Of a DNA stretch of 64,000 nt, positions 45,869-56,600 are shown one piece after another. The stretch covers positions 496,001 to 560,000 of the forward strand of contig NZ_JAKLUA010000002.1 in NCBI RefSeq assembly GCF_022012435.1, written 5' to 3'. The notes below the pieces were generated by a model that saw only the letters and a program-made list of their open reading frames with translations, did not search any database and had not been told where the DNA came from. A program made the position numbers and the translations under genes. Positions within the stretch are counted from its first letter, which is position 1; each line of letters begins with the position of its first letter. This DNA is from Bradyrhizobium zhengyangense (GTDB taxonomy: Bacteria > Pseudomonadota > Alphaproteobacteria > Rhizobiales > Xanthobacteraceae).

Positions 45869-46831
45869 TCATCGGAGTTTGGGGTTGAGCGCGTCGCGCA
45901 GCCAGTCGCCGAGCAGATTGATCGACAGGATCAGCGCCGCGAGTGCGATCCCGGGGAAGGCGACGATCCACCATTCGCCTGCGAACAGATAGCCGTTGCC
46001 GATGCGGATCAGCGTGCCGAGCGACGGCATGGTTTCGGGCATGCCCGAGCCGAGGAACGAGAGCGTTGCCTCGGTGATGATGGCGAGCGCGAGGTTGATG
46101 GTGGCGATCACGAGGATCGGCCCCGTGGTGTTCGGCAGCACGTGGCGCAGCATGATCACGGGGGCGGGAAGGCCGATCAATTGCGCGGCCGCGACGTAAT
46201 CCTTGTTCTTCTCGACCAGGACCGAACCACGCACCGTACGCGCATACTGCACCCAAAAGCTCAGACCGATCGCGAAGACCAGAACGGCCAGCATGCTCAT
46301 CTCGTCGAGCTTGTTGCCAAAGACCGATTTGGCAATGCCGTTGATCAAGAGCGCGATCAGGATGGCCGGAAACGAAAGCTGCACGTCGGCAATGCGCATG
46401 ATTAGCCCATCGACGGCGCCGCCGAAATAGCCCGCCGTCAGCCCAAGCAGGATGCCGATCGCGCCGGACAAAACCACGCCGAGCACGCCGACGAGCAGCG
46501 AGATGCGCAGGCCGTAGAGGATCGCCGACAGCACGTCGCGGCCCTGCTCGTCGGTGCCGAGCAGGAACGGGCTCTGGCCGTCGGCGGTCCAGAGCGGCGA
46601 GATGCGCGAATTCATCAGCTGGAGCTGCGCCGGGTCGAACGGATTTTGCACCGATAGCACCGAGGCGAAGATCGCGATCAGGAAGAACAGCAGCGTCACG
46701 CCCGCTGCGATCATCGTGATCTTGGAGCGACGGAACGAATAGAACAAGTCGCTGTCGAGCGCGCGCCTGAACCAGCCAGGCGCCGCCGCAGGACGCTTCT
46801 CGGTCGGATGGGAAACGACGGCTTCGCTCAT
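45869..46831 (-). CDS. Dipeptide/oligopeptide ABC permease, DppC type (system 2)
   Basis: A 320-residue permease. It has an anchor helix (ITMIAAGVTLLFFLIAIFAS), LGTDEQGRDVLSAILYGLR and the coupling loop YVAAAQLIGLPAPVIMLRHVLPN. The ATG at 46831 (MSEAVV) was preferred over one at 46894 that lies inside the DppB gene. It starts 1 base after the DppB stop. Confidence 0.93.
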   Translation of the reverse strand: MSEAVVSHPTEKRPAAAPGWFRRALDSDLFYSFRRSKITMIAAGVTLLFFLIAIFASVLSVQNPFDPAQLQLMNSRISPLWTADGQSPFLLGTDEQGRDVLSAILYGLRISLLVGVLGVVLSGAIGILLGLTAGYFGGAVDGLIMRIADVQLSFPAILIALLINGIAKSVFGNKLDEMSMLAVLVFAIGLSFWVQYARTVRGSVLVEKNKDYVAAAQLIGLPAPVIMLRHVLPNTTGPILVIATINLALAIITEATLSFLGSGMPETMPSLGTLIRIGNGYLFAGEWWIVAFPGIALAALILSINLLGDWLRDALNPKLR

Positions 46832-46832
46832 G

Positions 46833-47813
46833 TCAGTGTGCCCGGCTGACCGTCGAGCGCAGCCGCGGATCGACGATGGTGTAGAGGATATCAACCACGA
46901 GGTTGATGGTGACGAAGATCAAGGACACCATCATCAAATACGCTGCCATGATTGGGATATCGACGTTCTGAACGGCCTGCACGAACAGGAGCCCCATGCC
47001 AGGCCATTGGAACACGGTTTCGGTGATGATCGCGAAAGCAATGACCGAGCCGAATTGTAGACCTGCAACGGTGATCACGGGAACCAGCGTGTTGCGCAGC
47101 GCGTGTCCGAAATGGATTGCCCGCGTGGTCAGACCGCGGGCGCGGGCGAAGCGGATATAGTCGGTTCGCAGCACTTCCAGCATCTCGGCGCGCACCAGCC
47201 GCATGATCAGCGTCATCTGGAACAGGCCAAGCGTGATCGAGGGCATGATGAGCGCCTTCAGGCCCGACAGTGTCAGCAGCCCCGTCGTCCACCAGCCGAT
47301 ATGCACGACGTCGCCACGGCCAAACGAGGGCAGCCAACCGAGCGTCACCGAGAAAAGGTAGATCATGAGAATGCCGATCAGGAAGGTCGGCAGCGAGATG
47401 CCGATCAGCGAGACGGCCTGGAAGATGTGCGCGAGCCAGCTGTCGCGGCGAAGCGCCGAATAGACCCCCATCAGGATTCCGCTAATCATCGCGAAGATGG
47501 TGGCGCAAATCGCGAGCTCCAGCGTTGCGGGCATCCGCTCCATCAGCAGGTCGGAGACGGGCAGGCGGAACTGGTAGGACACGCCGAATTTGAACTGCGC
47601 AGCGTTGCCGACGTAGCGGCCGAACTGCACGATGAAGGGATCGTCCAGGCCGAGCGATTTGCGGATCGCGGCGCGCTCGGCGCCTGAGGTATCCATTCCG
47701 ACCATCTGGTTCACGGGGTCGCCGGCGAAGCGGAACATCGAAAATGAGATGATCCCGACGGCGATCATGACACCGATGGCCTGGATGGCTCGGCGCAGTG
47801 TGAAAGCGAGCAT
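46833..47813 (-). CDS. Dipeptide/oligopeptide ABC permease, DppB type (system 2)
   Basis: A 326-residue six-helix permease starting MLAFTLRRAIQAIGVMIAVG, with FRFAGDPVNQMVG, the segment LGLDDPFIVQFGRYVG and the coupling loop YIRFARARGLTTRAIHFGHALRN. It lies 131 bases after the binding-protein gene, a gap that contains a strong hairpin. Confidence 0.94.
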   Translation of the reverse strand: MLAFTLRRAIQAIGVMIAVGIISFSMFRFAGDPVNQMVGMDTSGAERAAIRKSLGLDDPFIVQFGRYVGNAAQFKFGVSYQFRLPVSDLLMERMPATLELAICATIFAMISGILMGVYSALRRDSWLAHIFQAVSLIGISLPTFLIGILMIYLFSVTLGWLPSFGRGDVVHIGWWTTGLLTLSGLKALIMPSITLGLFQMTLIMRLVRAEMLEVLRTDYIRFARARGLTTRAIHFGHALRNTLVPVITVAGLQFGSVIAFAIITETVFQWPGMGLLFVQAVQNVDIPIMAAYLMMVSLIFVTINLVVDILYTIVDPRLRSTVSRAH

Positions 47814-47884
47814 CTGTTCCTTTCACATCTCTTCAGCAGCACGCATCATTGCGTTAACCTGAAACGGCAAGTCTTCCAAATAGC

Positions 47885-47928
47885 AAGTCCCGGAAGCCAG
47901 ATCTTGAAAGCGATGGCTTCCGGGACTT
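47885..47928 (-). promoter_or_regulatory. Hairpin between binding-protein and permease genes (system 2)
   Basis: A perfect 15-bp inverted repeat, AAGTCCCGGAAGCCA against TGGCTTCCGGGACTT, with a 14-base loop. It lies in the 131-base gap after the binding-protein stop, with no T-run. In ABC operons such hairpins often protect the binding-protein mRNA from 3' decay, raising its level over the membrane parts (general knowledge; role here inferred). Confidence 0.7.
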
Positions 47929-47944
47929 CACAAGAGGTCGATAC

Positions 47945-49543
47945 TTACTCTTCCTGCTTGGTCGCCCAGTAGAGCATGACCATGTTGTCCGCACGCTGGG
48001 TCAGCTTCACCTTTTTCGATACGCCCCAGGCAAGCGCCTGCTGGTGCAGCGGAATATAGGCCCAGTCCTTCATCGACAGCTCGAAGGCCTGCTTGATCAG
48101 CTGATCGCGCTTGGCCGCATCGGACTCCACGAGAACCTTGTCGGCGAGCTCGTCGAACTGCTTGTTGCAATAGCCGGCGAGATTGGCTTCGCCGCGGTTG
48201 GGATCCTTGGGATCGTCCCGGCAGCCCATGATGTCGTGCAGCACGTTCTGGGAATCGAGCGTATCCGGGGTCCAGCCCAGCAAGAACAGCGAGGTCTTGT
48301 AGCCGCCGGGCTTCAGCACCTTGGCGAAATACTGGGCCTTGGGCTGCGCCAACAGATCCACCTTGATGTTGATGCGGGCGAGCATGCCGACGATCGCCTG
48401 GCAGATGGCCGCGTCATTGACGTAGCGGTCGTTCGGACAGTCCATCGTCACTTCGAAACCGTCGGCATATCCGGCGTCCGCCAGAAGCTTCTTGGCGGCG
48501 TCGGGGTCGAACTTCGGCCGGATTAAGTCCTTCGCGGAAAAGATCTCTGGTGCGACCATCAGTGCGGACGGCGTGGACAGCCCGCGCATGACGCGATTCT
48601 TGATCAAGTCGACGTCGATCGCCCGGTAGACGGCTTCGCGGACGCGAACGTCCTTGAACGGGTTCTTGCCCTTGACGTTCGAATAAAGGAGCTCGTCGCG
48701 CGCCTGATCCATGCCGACGAAGATGGTGCGGAGTTCAGGTCCGGTCAGGACGGTGGCGTTGGGGCTCGCCTTCACGCGCTCGATGTCCTGCACCGGAACT
48801 GGCTCGATCACATCGACCTCGCCCGACAACAGGGCCGCGACACGCGTGGCGGGGTTGGCGATCGGCGTGAAGACGATCTCCTTCAAATTATGTTCCGGCT
48901 TGCGCCACCAGTTCGGGTTGGCCTTGAAGACAGTCTTCACGCCCGGCTGATGGCTCTCGATGGTGAAGGGCCCGGTGCCGTTTTCATGCAGCGAGGCGTA
49001 GCTCGGGGTCGTCGCGGCCGCGGGCGTCGGTGCCACCGCATCGTTCGCCTCTGCCCATTTCTTGTCCATGATGTACCAGGTCGCCCACAACGCGGTCAGG
49101 ATCGGATTGGGCGAGGTCAGGACGAAATCGACGGTGTAATCGTCGATCTTGACGACCTTGGCGTCGGCAGGAACGCGGCTCTGGAAGTTCGAGCCTTTCG
49201 CTCGCACGCGCTCGGCCGAGAATACGACGTCATCAGCGGTGAAGGGGTCACCGTTGTGGAATTTCACACCCTTGCGCAGATGAAAGCGCCAGCGTGTCGG
49301 CTCCGGCGTCTCCCAGCTTTCGGCGAGCGCCGGGATGATCTTCAGGTCCTTGCCGCGGGCCACCAGGCCCTCATAGACATGGCCGAGATGCGCACTGGTG
49401 GTCGACTCATTCAGCGTGTAGGGATCGAGCGACTTCAGCTCACCCTGGTTGGCGTAGCGCAGCGTCTGGCTCGACGCCGGCGAGACCGCCAACGCAAGCA
49501 CACCGGCGAGCGTCGCCGCAAACAAACTTCGTCCGACTGACAT
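47945..49543 (-). CDS. Peptide-type ABC substrate-binding protein, family 5 (system 2)
   Basis: A 532-residue SBP_bac_5 protein. The signal peptide is MSVGRSLFAATLAGVLALAVSPASS. Family markers are LKSLDPYTLNESTTSAHLGHVYEGL, LRKGVKFHNGDPFTADDVVFSAERV and VREAVYRAIDVDLIKNRVMRG. The ATG at 49543 follows GGAGAGGG; the open frame extends upstream, but that part is not protein-like. First gene of the 12-gene array ending at 35815. Confidence 0.94.
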   Translation of the reverse strand: MSVGRSLFAATLAGVLALAVSPASSQTLRYANQGELKSLDPYTLNESTTSAHLGHVYEGLVARGKDLKIIPALAESWETPEPTRWRFHLRKGVKFHNGDPFTADDVVFSAERVRAKGSNFQSRVPADAKVVKIDDYTVDFVLTSPNPILTALWATWYIMDKKWAEANDAVAPTPAAATTPSYASLHENGTGPFTIESHQPGVKTVFKANPNWWRKPEHNLKEIVFTPIANPATRVAALLSGEVDVIEPVPVQDIERVKASPNATVLTGPELRTIFVGMDQARDELLYSNVKGKNPFKDVRVREAVYRAIDVDLIKNRVMRGLSTPSALMVAPEIFSAKDLIRPKFDPDAAKKLLADAGYADGFEVTMDCPNDRYVNDAAICQAIVGMLARINIKVDLLAQPKAQYFAKVLKPGGYKTSLFLLGWTPDTLDSQNVLHDIMGCRDDPKDPNRGEANLAGYCNKQFDELADKVLVESDAAKRDQLIKQAFELSMKDWAYIPLHQQALAWGVSKKVKLTQRADNMVMLYWATKQEE

Positions 49544-49917
49544 TCTTGACCCTCTCCACTCGCCCGCACCGTGATTTTTGATTGTTCGGTGGGGATGATC
49601 GATCCATGTTGCCCAGAGTTCTCGGCCCGTGCAAGCGCCATTCCAGCAAGGAACGCGCCAAGTTGCGCCGCTGTGCAGCAATGCTGACCAGCTTTTAGGG
49701 GAGAGAGGCGTGCGGGCGACATTGGACTTTCGGCCCGGTCAGGCCTCGAAAATGAGGGTGGAAACGGTCCGCCAGCGCCCGTTCGCGCCGACAATTTGAT
49801 TGACCATATCCGCCGGTTGCGGAAGCCGGCTCCCCGTCCCCGGCTCAGGTCGCTTGCGTCGCACACCGTGTCGCGGTGATACTGCGTGACGCCGCTCGAA
49901 TCTCATCCGGAGGGGAC
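49544..49917. other. Divergent intergenic region (ABC array / DUF6489)
   Basis: About 370 bases between divergent genes. The promoters of the minus-strand transporter array and the plus-strand DUF6489 gene must lie here. No convincing -35/-10 pair, operator palindrome or small gene was recognised. Confidence 0.6.
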
Positions 49918-50175
49918 ATGAAAGTTAACATCGAAATCGACTGCACCCCCCTCGAGGCCCGCCAGTTTTTCGGATTGCCTGATGTGTCGCCGATGCAGAC
50001 CGCGGTGATGGACAAGCTCCAGCAGCAGGTTTTGAGCAACATCGAGAAGGTCTCGCCGGAATCGCTGATCCAGAGTTGGTTCACCTTCGATCCCAAGCTG
50101 GCGGAACGGTTTCAGGACATGTTCGTCACCATGGCCGGTCTCGGCGCCCCGCGCAGCGGCGACAAGAAGAAGTAA
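49918..50175 (+). CDS. DUF6489-type small protein
   Basis: An 85-residue protein beginning MKVNIEIDCTPLEARQFFGLPD, ending in a basic DKKK tail. The middle is helical (MDKLQQQVLSNIEKVSPESL). It resembles the DUF6489 family of small alphaproteobacterial proteins found beside lipid/PHA genes (from memory). A strong GGAGGGG site precedes the ATG at 49918. Its TAA shares a base with the ATG of the hydrolase gene, so the two are translated together. It may be a granule-associated or partner protein; function unknown. Confidence 0.75.
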   Translation: MKVNIEIDCTPLEARQFFGLPDVSPMQTAVMDKLQQQVLSNIEKVSPESLIQSWFTFDPKLAERFQDMFVTMAGLGAPRSGDKKK

Positions 50176-50975
50176 TGCCCGACGCGCGCGACGGAGCGCC
50201 AGGCTCGGACGGGCTTCGTCCGCCAGCCCTTGGCCTGCTGCTCGCCGAGGCGCGCAGTCTGTTCGAATTCAACGCCAGCGTCCTGCTGTCACCACTGCTG
50301 ATGCGCGCGCCCAGGGGCGATGGCCATCCGGTGCTGGCGCTGCCGGGCTTTCTCGCCAGCGATCTGTCGATGGCACCGATGCGGCGCTATCTCGGCGGAC
50401 TCGGCTATGAGGCCCATGCCTGGCGGATGGGTCGAAATCTCGGCGGGCTGTCGCGGATGCGGGAAGCCTTGCGCGCCCGTCTCACCGAGATCCATGCCGC
50501 AACCGGGCGCAAGGTCAGCCTGGTCGGATGGAGCCTCGGCGGTGTCTATGCTCGCGATCTCGCGCTGCAGGCGCCCGAGCTGGTCCGTTATGTCATCACA
50601 CTCGGCAGCCCTTTTGCCAATGATGTGCGGGCGACCAATGCGACCGCGCTGTACGAGGCGCTATCCGGCGAGCGGGTCGAGGACTTTGCCGAGCTGCGCG
50701 AGGCGATCGCCGGGGATCTCAAGGTGCCGGCGACATCGATCTATTCGCGCGCAGATGGCGTCGTGAATTGGCGGACCTGCCTGTTGCGCCCCTCCGAGCG
50801 CGCCGAGAACCTCGAAGTGTATTTCGCCAGCCATATCGGGCTCGGGGTGAACCCCGCGGCGTTGTGGGCCGTGGCCGATCGCCTGGCGCAACCGGAGGGG
50901 GAGTTCTGGCCATTTGATCGGGCCGGACCGTTTGCCATTGCATATGCCCCGCCGGAGCGGGCAATATCGGCCTGA
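50175..50975 (+). CDS. Alpha/beta hydrolase (lipase-like), paralogue of 63067-63837
   Basis: A 266-residue protein with the nucleophile elbow GWSLGG (Ser), HPVLALPGFLASD forming the oxyanion region, and late HIGLGVNPAALWAVADRLAQ holding a candidate His. It closely resembles the hydrolase at 63067, sharing RGDGHPVL, LVGWSLGG and ITLGSPFA. No signal peptide. It overlaps the DUF6489 gene (TAATG) and precedes the WS/DGAT gene, so a role in lipid-ester turnover is plausible. Confidence 0.85.
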   Translation: MPDARDGAPGSDGLRPPALGLLLAEARSLFEFNASVLLSPLLMRAPRGDGHPVLALPGFLASDLSMAPMRRYLGGLGYEAHAWRMGRNLGGLSRMREALRARLTEIHAATGRKVSLVGWSLGGVYARDLALQAPELVRYVITLGSPFANDVRATNATALYEALSGERVEDFAELREAIAGDLKVPATSIYSRADGVVNWRTCLLRPSERAENLEVYFASHIGLGVNPAALWAVADRLAQPEGEFWPFDRAGPFAIAYAPPERAISA

Positions 50976-51021
50976 CGAGAAGCGCCAGCAAGGCGCCAGT
51001 CGAATATGAGTGGAGGGAACT

Positions 51022-52572
51022 ATGGCTGACGGTAAGAAACTGTCGTCGCTGGACGCATCATTTCTCTATCTGGAAACGCCTGAGATGCCGATGCATGTCG
51101 GCAGCATGGCGATCTTTCGCCTGCCCGACGACTACAAGGGCGACTTTTTCGAAGACTTCAAGGCGATGATCGTCTCGCGGCTGCACATCGCGCCGATCCT
51201 CAAGGCGCGCCTGGAGAAGGCGCCGCTCGACATTGATCATCCGACCTGGGTTGAAGACGACCAGTTCGACATCGACCGTCACATCTTCCGCGCCAGCCTG
51301 CCGGCGCCGCGCGACCGCGCCACGCTCGAACGCATCGTCGGCTGGATGCATGCCAAGCTCCTGAACCGTGCCCGCCCGCTCTGGGAATTCTATGTGTTTG
51401 AAGGCATGAAGGACAATGAGGTCGGGCTCTATTCCAAGATGCACCATGCCGCCATCGACGGCGGCGCCGGCGCGGCCCTGACCAACATGATCTACGACAT
51501 CTCGCCGATCCCGCGGAAGGTCGAGCCGCCGACGGGCGCGTCCAAGCCCGGGCAGGAGCCGCGCGACATCGCAGCCAACCTGCTCGATTCCTATCAGCAA
51601 CTCTTCAGCCAGCCGCTCGAAGCGTCGGCGGCTGCGAAGAATCTGCAGTTGCCGCGCACCGGCAAGAGCGACATCGGCTCGATCCTGTTCGACAACGCGA
51701 TGTACCAGATCGAGAGCGCAGTACGCTTCGCCGGAAATATTCCAACCATGGTCAAGAGCGTCTCCGACGTTCTCGGAAAGATCTCCGATCCGAAGTCGCG
51801 CGAAAGCCTCGCCAGCATGGTGTCGCCGCCGACCATGCTCAACAAGACGATTTCATCGGAGCGGAGCTTTGCCGGCGTGTCGATCTCGCTGTCGCGCTCC
51901 AAGGCGCTGGCCAAGCAGGCCGGCGGCAAGCTCAACGACGTCGTGCTGGCGCTCGCCTCCGGCGTCGTCCGCCGCTACCTCCTGCAGTACGGCACGCTGC
52001 CGGCGAAATCGTTGACCGCTGCAGTGCCGATCTCGCTACGCGAAGAGGGTAACACCGAGGCCAACAACCAGGTGTTCGGCATGATCTGCTCGATCGCGAC
52101 TAATATCGCGGATCCCAAGGCGCGGCTCGAGGCCATCATCGCGCAGTCGACCAAGTCCAAGGAGATGTCGCATCCGTTGCGGGCCCTGATGCCGCAAGTC
52201 TCCAACATCTCGATGCTGGGGACTCCGATCATCGTCCAGATCCTGGCGCTGCTCTACAGCCGCTCGGACCTGTCGGATGTGCTGCCGCCGGCGGCCAACA
52301 TCACCGTGTCCAACGTGCCGGGGCCGCGGCAGACGCTCTATGCGGCCGGCGCCGAGCTGTTGCACATCTTCCCAGTGTCGATCTCGACGCACGGGCAGGC
52401 GCTCAACATCACCGTGCAGAGCTATCGCGACCAGCTCGATTTCGGCTTCATCGTCGGCGCCAACATCATTCCGCATGTGCAGGTGATGTGCGACATGCTG
52501 CCGGAGGAGTTCGCTGCGTTGGAGGCGGCCTATGCGCCGCCCGCGGCCGAAGTCAAAGGCGCGGCTGAATAG
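51022..52572 (+). CDS. Wax ester synthase/diacylglycerol acyltransferase (WS/DGAT)
   Basis: A 516-residue acyl-CoA-dependent acyltransferase. The N-terminus KLSSLDASFLYLETPEMPMHVG and the catalytic HHxxxDG motif (H141-H142-A-A-I-D146-G147) are diagnostic. The C-terminal PLWEF..., NNQVFGMI and ITVSNVPGPRQTLYAAGAEL segments match the family. It makes wax esters or triacylglycerol at the membrane or lipid-body surface. The ATG at 51022 follows GGAGGG; a GTG 12 bases earlier is less likely. Confidence 0.93.
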   Translation: MADGKKLSSLDASFLYLETPEMPMHVGSMAIFRLPDDYKGDFFEDFKAMIVSRLHIAPILKARLEKAPLDIDHPTWVEDDQFDIDRHIFRASLPAPRDRATLERIVGWMHAKLLNRARPLWEFYVFEGMKDNEVGLYSKMHHAAIDGGAGAALTNMIYDISPIPRKVEPPTGASKPGQEPRDIAANLLDSYQQLFSQPLEASAAAKNLQLPRTGKSDIGSILFDNAMYQIESAVRFAGNIPTMVKSVSDVLGKISDPKSRESLASMVSPPTMLNKTISSERSFAGVSISLSRSKALAKQAGGKLNDVVLALASGVVRRYLLQYGTLPAKSLTAAVPISLREEGNTEANNQVFGMICSIATNIADPKARLEAIIAQSTKSKEMSHPLRALMPQVSNISMLGTPIIVQILALLYSRSDLSDVLPPAANITVSNVPGPRQTLYAAGAELLHIFPVSISTHGQALNITVQSYRDQLDFGFIVGANIIPHVQVMCDMLPEEFAALEAAYAPPAAEVKGAAE

Positions 52573-52590
52573 GAAGTCAGGATTATTGCA

Positions 52591-53586
52591 ATGATCGAAA
52601 TGCCGCCGCTCAAGTTCGCGCAGACGAACGGAATCCGCATGGGCTATTACGAGGCGGGCCCAGTGACTGACAAGCCGCCGGTTGTCTTGTGTCATGGCTG
52701 GCCCGAGCTCGCCTTCTCCTGGCGCCACCAGATCAAAGCGCTGAGCGAAGCCGGCATCCGCGTGATCGCACCGGACCAGCGCGGCTATGGCGCAACCGAC
52801 CGGCCAGAGCCGGTCGAAGCCTATGACATGGAGCACCTGACCGGCGATCTCGTCGGGCTGCTCGATCATCTCGACATCGAGAAGGCGATCTTCGTCGGCC
52901 ACGATTGGGGCGGCTTCGTTGTCTGGCAGATGCCGCTGCGGCACCCTAAGCGCGTTGCCGGCGTTGTCGGTGTCAACACGCCGCACTGGGACCGTGCGCC
53001 AATGGATCCGATCGCGCTGTTCCGCCAGCGCTTCGGCGACGACATGTACATTGTCCAGTTCCAGGATCCCGCGCGCGAGCCGGACAGGATTTTCGGTAGC
53101 CGCGTCGAGCAGACCTTTGATGCCTTCATGCGCAAACCGTTGGCGCGGCCGGCGGCGAAATCAGAGGAGCCGCCGATCGCCGGCGTTGGCGCATCGTCAA
53201 AGACCAATCTGGCGTTTCCTCAGATGATCGCGGCCTATGATGCCAAGGTCGATCCGCGTACGCCGATCCTCTCGGCAGACGAGAAGAAAGTATTCGTCGA
53301 CACCTTCACGACAACCGGCTTCACCGGCGGCATCAATTGGTATCGTAATTTCACCCGCAATTGGGAACGCTCGAAGGGGCTCGATCACCACATCACCGTG
53401 CCGTCGCTGATGATCATGGCCGAGAACGACGCGGTGCTGCCGCCGTCGGCGGCCGACGGCATGGAGAGACTGGTGGCTGACCTCGAGAAATACCTGGTGA
53501 AGGACAGCGGCCATTGGACGCAGCAGGAGAAGCCGGAAGAGGTCAGCGCCATCTTGATCGAATGGCGTAGAAGGCGGTTTGGTTAG
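52591..53586 (+). CDS. Epoxide hydrolase-like alpha/beta hydrolase
   Basis: A 331-residue hydrolase with the epoxide hydrolase layout: HGWPELAFSW (HGxP oxyanion loop), nucleophile D105 in VGHDWGGFV, AENDAVLP (acid) and GHWTQQEKP (base His). It would open epoxides to diols, for example epoxy fatty acids. It lies 18 bases after WS/DGAT and 31 bases before the CYP102 gene, whose P450 can epoxidise unsaturated acids. The coupled role is inferred. Confidence 0.87.
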   Translation: MIEMPPLKFAQTNGIRMGYYEAGPVTDKPPVVLCHGWPELAFSWRHQIKALSEAGIRVIAPDQRGYGATDRPEPVEAYDMEHLTGDLVGLLDHLDIEKAIFVGHDWGGFVVWQMPLRHPKRVAGVVGVNTPHWDRAPMDPIALFRQRFGDDMYIVQFQDPAREPDRIFGSRVEQTFDAFMRKPLARPAAKSEEPPIAGVGASSKTNLAFPQMIAAYDAKVDPRTPILSADEKKVFVDTFTTTGFTGGINWYRNFTRNWERSKGLDHHITVPSLMIMAENDAVLPPSAADGMERLVADLEKYLVKDSGHWTQQEKPEEVSAILIEWRRRRFG

Positions 53587-53617
53587 CTCGTCATTGCGAG
53601 CAGGGGGAAGCGTAGCA

Positions 53618-56600
53618 ATGTCATCGAAGAACCGTCTGGACCCGATTCCGCAGCCGCCGACCAAGCCAGTGGTCGGCAACATGCTGTCGCTGGATTCGGC
53701 TGCGCCCGTGCAGCATCTGACGCGACTTGCCAAGGAGCTCGGCCCTATCTTCTGGCTCGATATGATGGGCTCGCCGATCGTCGTCGTGTCCGGCCATGAT
53801 CTCGTCGACGAGCTCTCCGATGAGAAGCGCTTCGACAAGACGGTGCGCGGTGCGCTGCGGCGTGTGCGTGCGGTCGGCGGCGACGGCCTGTTCACGGCTG
53901 ATACCAAGGAGCCGAACTGGAGCAAGGCGCACAACATCCTGCTCCAGCCGTTCGGTAACCGCGCCATGCAGTCCTACCATCCGAGCATGGTCGATATCGC
54001 CGAGCAGCTCGTCCACAAATGGGAGCGTCTGAACGCCGACGACGAAATCGACGTCGTCCACGACATGACCGCGCTGACACTCGATACCATCGGCCTCTGT
54101 GGCTTCGAATACCGCTTCAACTCGTTCTACCGGCGCGACTACCACCCCTTCGTCGAGTCGCTGGTGCGCTCGCTCGAAACCATCATGATGACGCGCGGCC
54201 TGCCGTTCGAGCAGCTCTGGATGCAGAAGCGCAGAAAGACGCTTGGCGAAGACGTCGCCTTCATGAACAAGATGGTCGACGAGATCATCGCCGAGCGCCG
54301 CAAGAGCGCGGAAGGCATTGACGACAAGAAGGACATGCTCGCCGCGATGATGACCGGCGTCGACCGCTCGACCGGCGAGCAGCTCGACGACGTCAACATC
54401 CGCTACCAGATCAACACGTTCCTGATCGCGGGCCACGAGACCACCAGCGGCCTTTTGTCCTACACGCTCTATGCGCTTCTGAAGCACCCGGATATTCTCA
54501 AGAAGGCCTATGACGAGGTCGATCGCGTCTTCGGCCCAGACGTCAACGCGAAGCCGACCTACCAGCAGGTCACGCAGCTCACTTACATCACGCAGATCCT
54601 GAAGGAGGCGCTGCGGCTGTGGCCACCGGCGCCGGCCTACGGCATCTCACCACTGAATGACGAGACCATTGGCGGCGGCAAGTACAAGCTCAGGAAAGGC
54701 ACGTTCATCACGATCCTGGTGACCGCACTGCATCGCGACCCCAGCGTCTGGGGACCCAATCCCGATGCGTTCGATCCCGAGAATTTCAGCAAGGAAGCCG
54801 AAGCAAAACGGCCGATCAATGCCTGGAAGCCGTTTGGCAACGGCCAGCGTGCCTGCATCGGTCGCGGCTTCGCCATGCACGAGGCCGCGCTCGCGCTCGG
54901 CATGATCCTCCAGCGCTTCAAGCTGATCGACCATCAGCGCTATCAGATGCACCTGAAGGAAACGCTGACAATGAAGCCGGAAGGCTTCAAGATCAAGGTG
55001 CGTCCGCGCGCCGATCGCGAGCGCGGTGCCTATGGCGGCCCGGTCGCAGCTACGGCGTCTGCGCCACGGGCACCGCGCCAGCCGACCACGCGGCCCGGTC
55101 ACAACACGCCGATGCTGGTTCTTTATGGCTCCAATCTCGGCACCGCCGAGGAGCTTGCAACGCGCATGGCCGATCTTGCCGAGATCAACGGCTTTGCCGT
55201 GCATCTTGGGCCGCTCGACGAGTATGTCGGGAAGCTGCCGCAGCAGGGCGGCGTGCTGATCATCTGCGCGTCGTATAACGGCGCCCCGCCCGACAATGCG
55301 ACGCAATTCGTCAAATGGCTCGGCGAGGATCTGCCGAAGGATGCCTTTGCCGGTGTGCGCTACGCCGTGTTCGGCTGCGGCAACAGCGACTGGGCCGCGA
55401 CCTATCAATCGGTGCCGCGCTTCATCGACGAGCAATTGTCCATGCATGGCGCCCGCGCGGTCTATCCGCGCGGCGAGGGCGATGCGCGCAGCGATCTCGA
55501 CGGTCAGTTCCAGAAATGGTTCCCAGCGGCTGCCCAGGTCGCCACCAAGGAATTCGGCATCGACTGGAATTTCACCCGCACCGCAGAGGACGATCCGCTC
55601 TACGCGATCGAGCCTGTCGCGGTGACCGCCGTCAACACCATCGTCGCCCAGGGTGGCGCCGTCGCGATGAAGGTGCTGGCCAATGACGAGCTTCAGAACA
55701 GGTCAGGCTCCAATCCGTCGGAGCGCTCGACACGTCATATCGAGGTTCAACTGCCGGCCAATATCAGCTACCGCGTCGGGGATCACTTGAGCGTCGTCCC
55801 GCGCAACGATCCGACGCTGGTGGATTCCGTCGCCCGGCGGTTCGGCTTCCTGCCGGCCGACCAGATCAGGCTTCAGGTCGCCGAGGGCCGCCGCGCGCAA
55901 TTGCCGGTTGGCAATGCCGTGTCGGTCGGACGCCTGCTCAGCGAGTTCGTCGAGTTGCAGCAGGTTGCGACACGGAAGCAGATCCAGACCATGGCCGAGC
56001 ACACCCGCTGCCCGGTCACCAAGCCGAAGCTGCTGGCTTTCGTCGGCGACGAGCCTGACACGCTCGAGCGATACCGCGCCGAGATTCTGGGCAAGCGCAA
56101 GTCGGTGTTTGACCTGTTGCTCGAATACCCAGCCTGCGAATTGCCATTCCACGTCTATCTGGAAATGCTCTCGCTGCTTGCGCCGCGCTATTACTCAATC
56201 TCGTCCTCGCCATCGGTCGACCCTGCGCGTTGCAGCGTCACCGTCGGCGTGGTCGAAGGACCGGCGGCCTCAGGGCGCGGCACCTACAAGGGCATTTGCT
56301 CGAACTACCTCGCCAACCGGCGCGCGGGCGATACGGTCTACGCGACTGTCCGCGAGACCAAGGCTGGCTTCCGGCTGCCCGACGATCCATCCGTGCCTGT
56401 TATCATGATTGGCCCGGGCACGGGACTCGCGCCGTTCCGCGGCTTCCTCCAGGAGCGAGCGGCGCGCAAGGCCAAGGGGGCCAGCCTCGGCTCGTCCATG
56501 TTGTTTTTCGGTTGCCGCCATCCCGATCAGGATTTTCTCTATGCTGACGAGCTGAAGGCACTGGCTGCGAGCGGCATCACCGAGCTGTTCACTGCGTTCT

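Noticed and set aside
53590..53602. CGTCATTGCGAG before the CYP102 gene as a full REP element
   Set aside because: Only the left arm is present; the matching right arm is missing, so it is at most a remnant.
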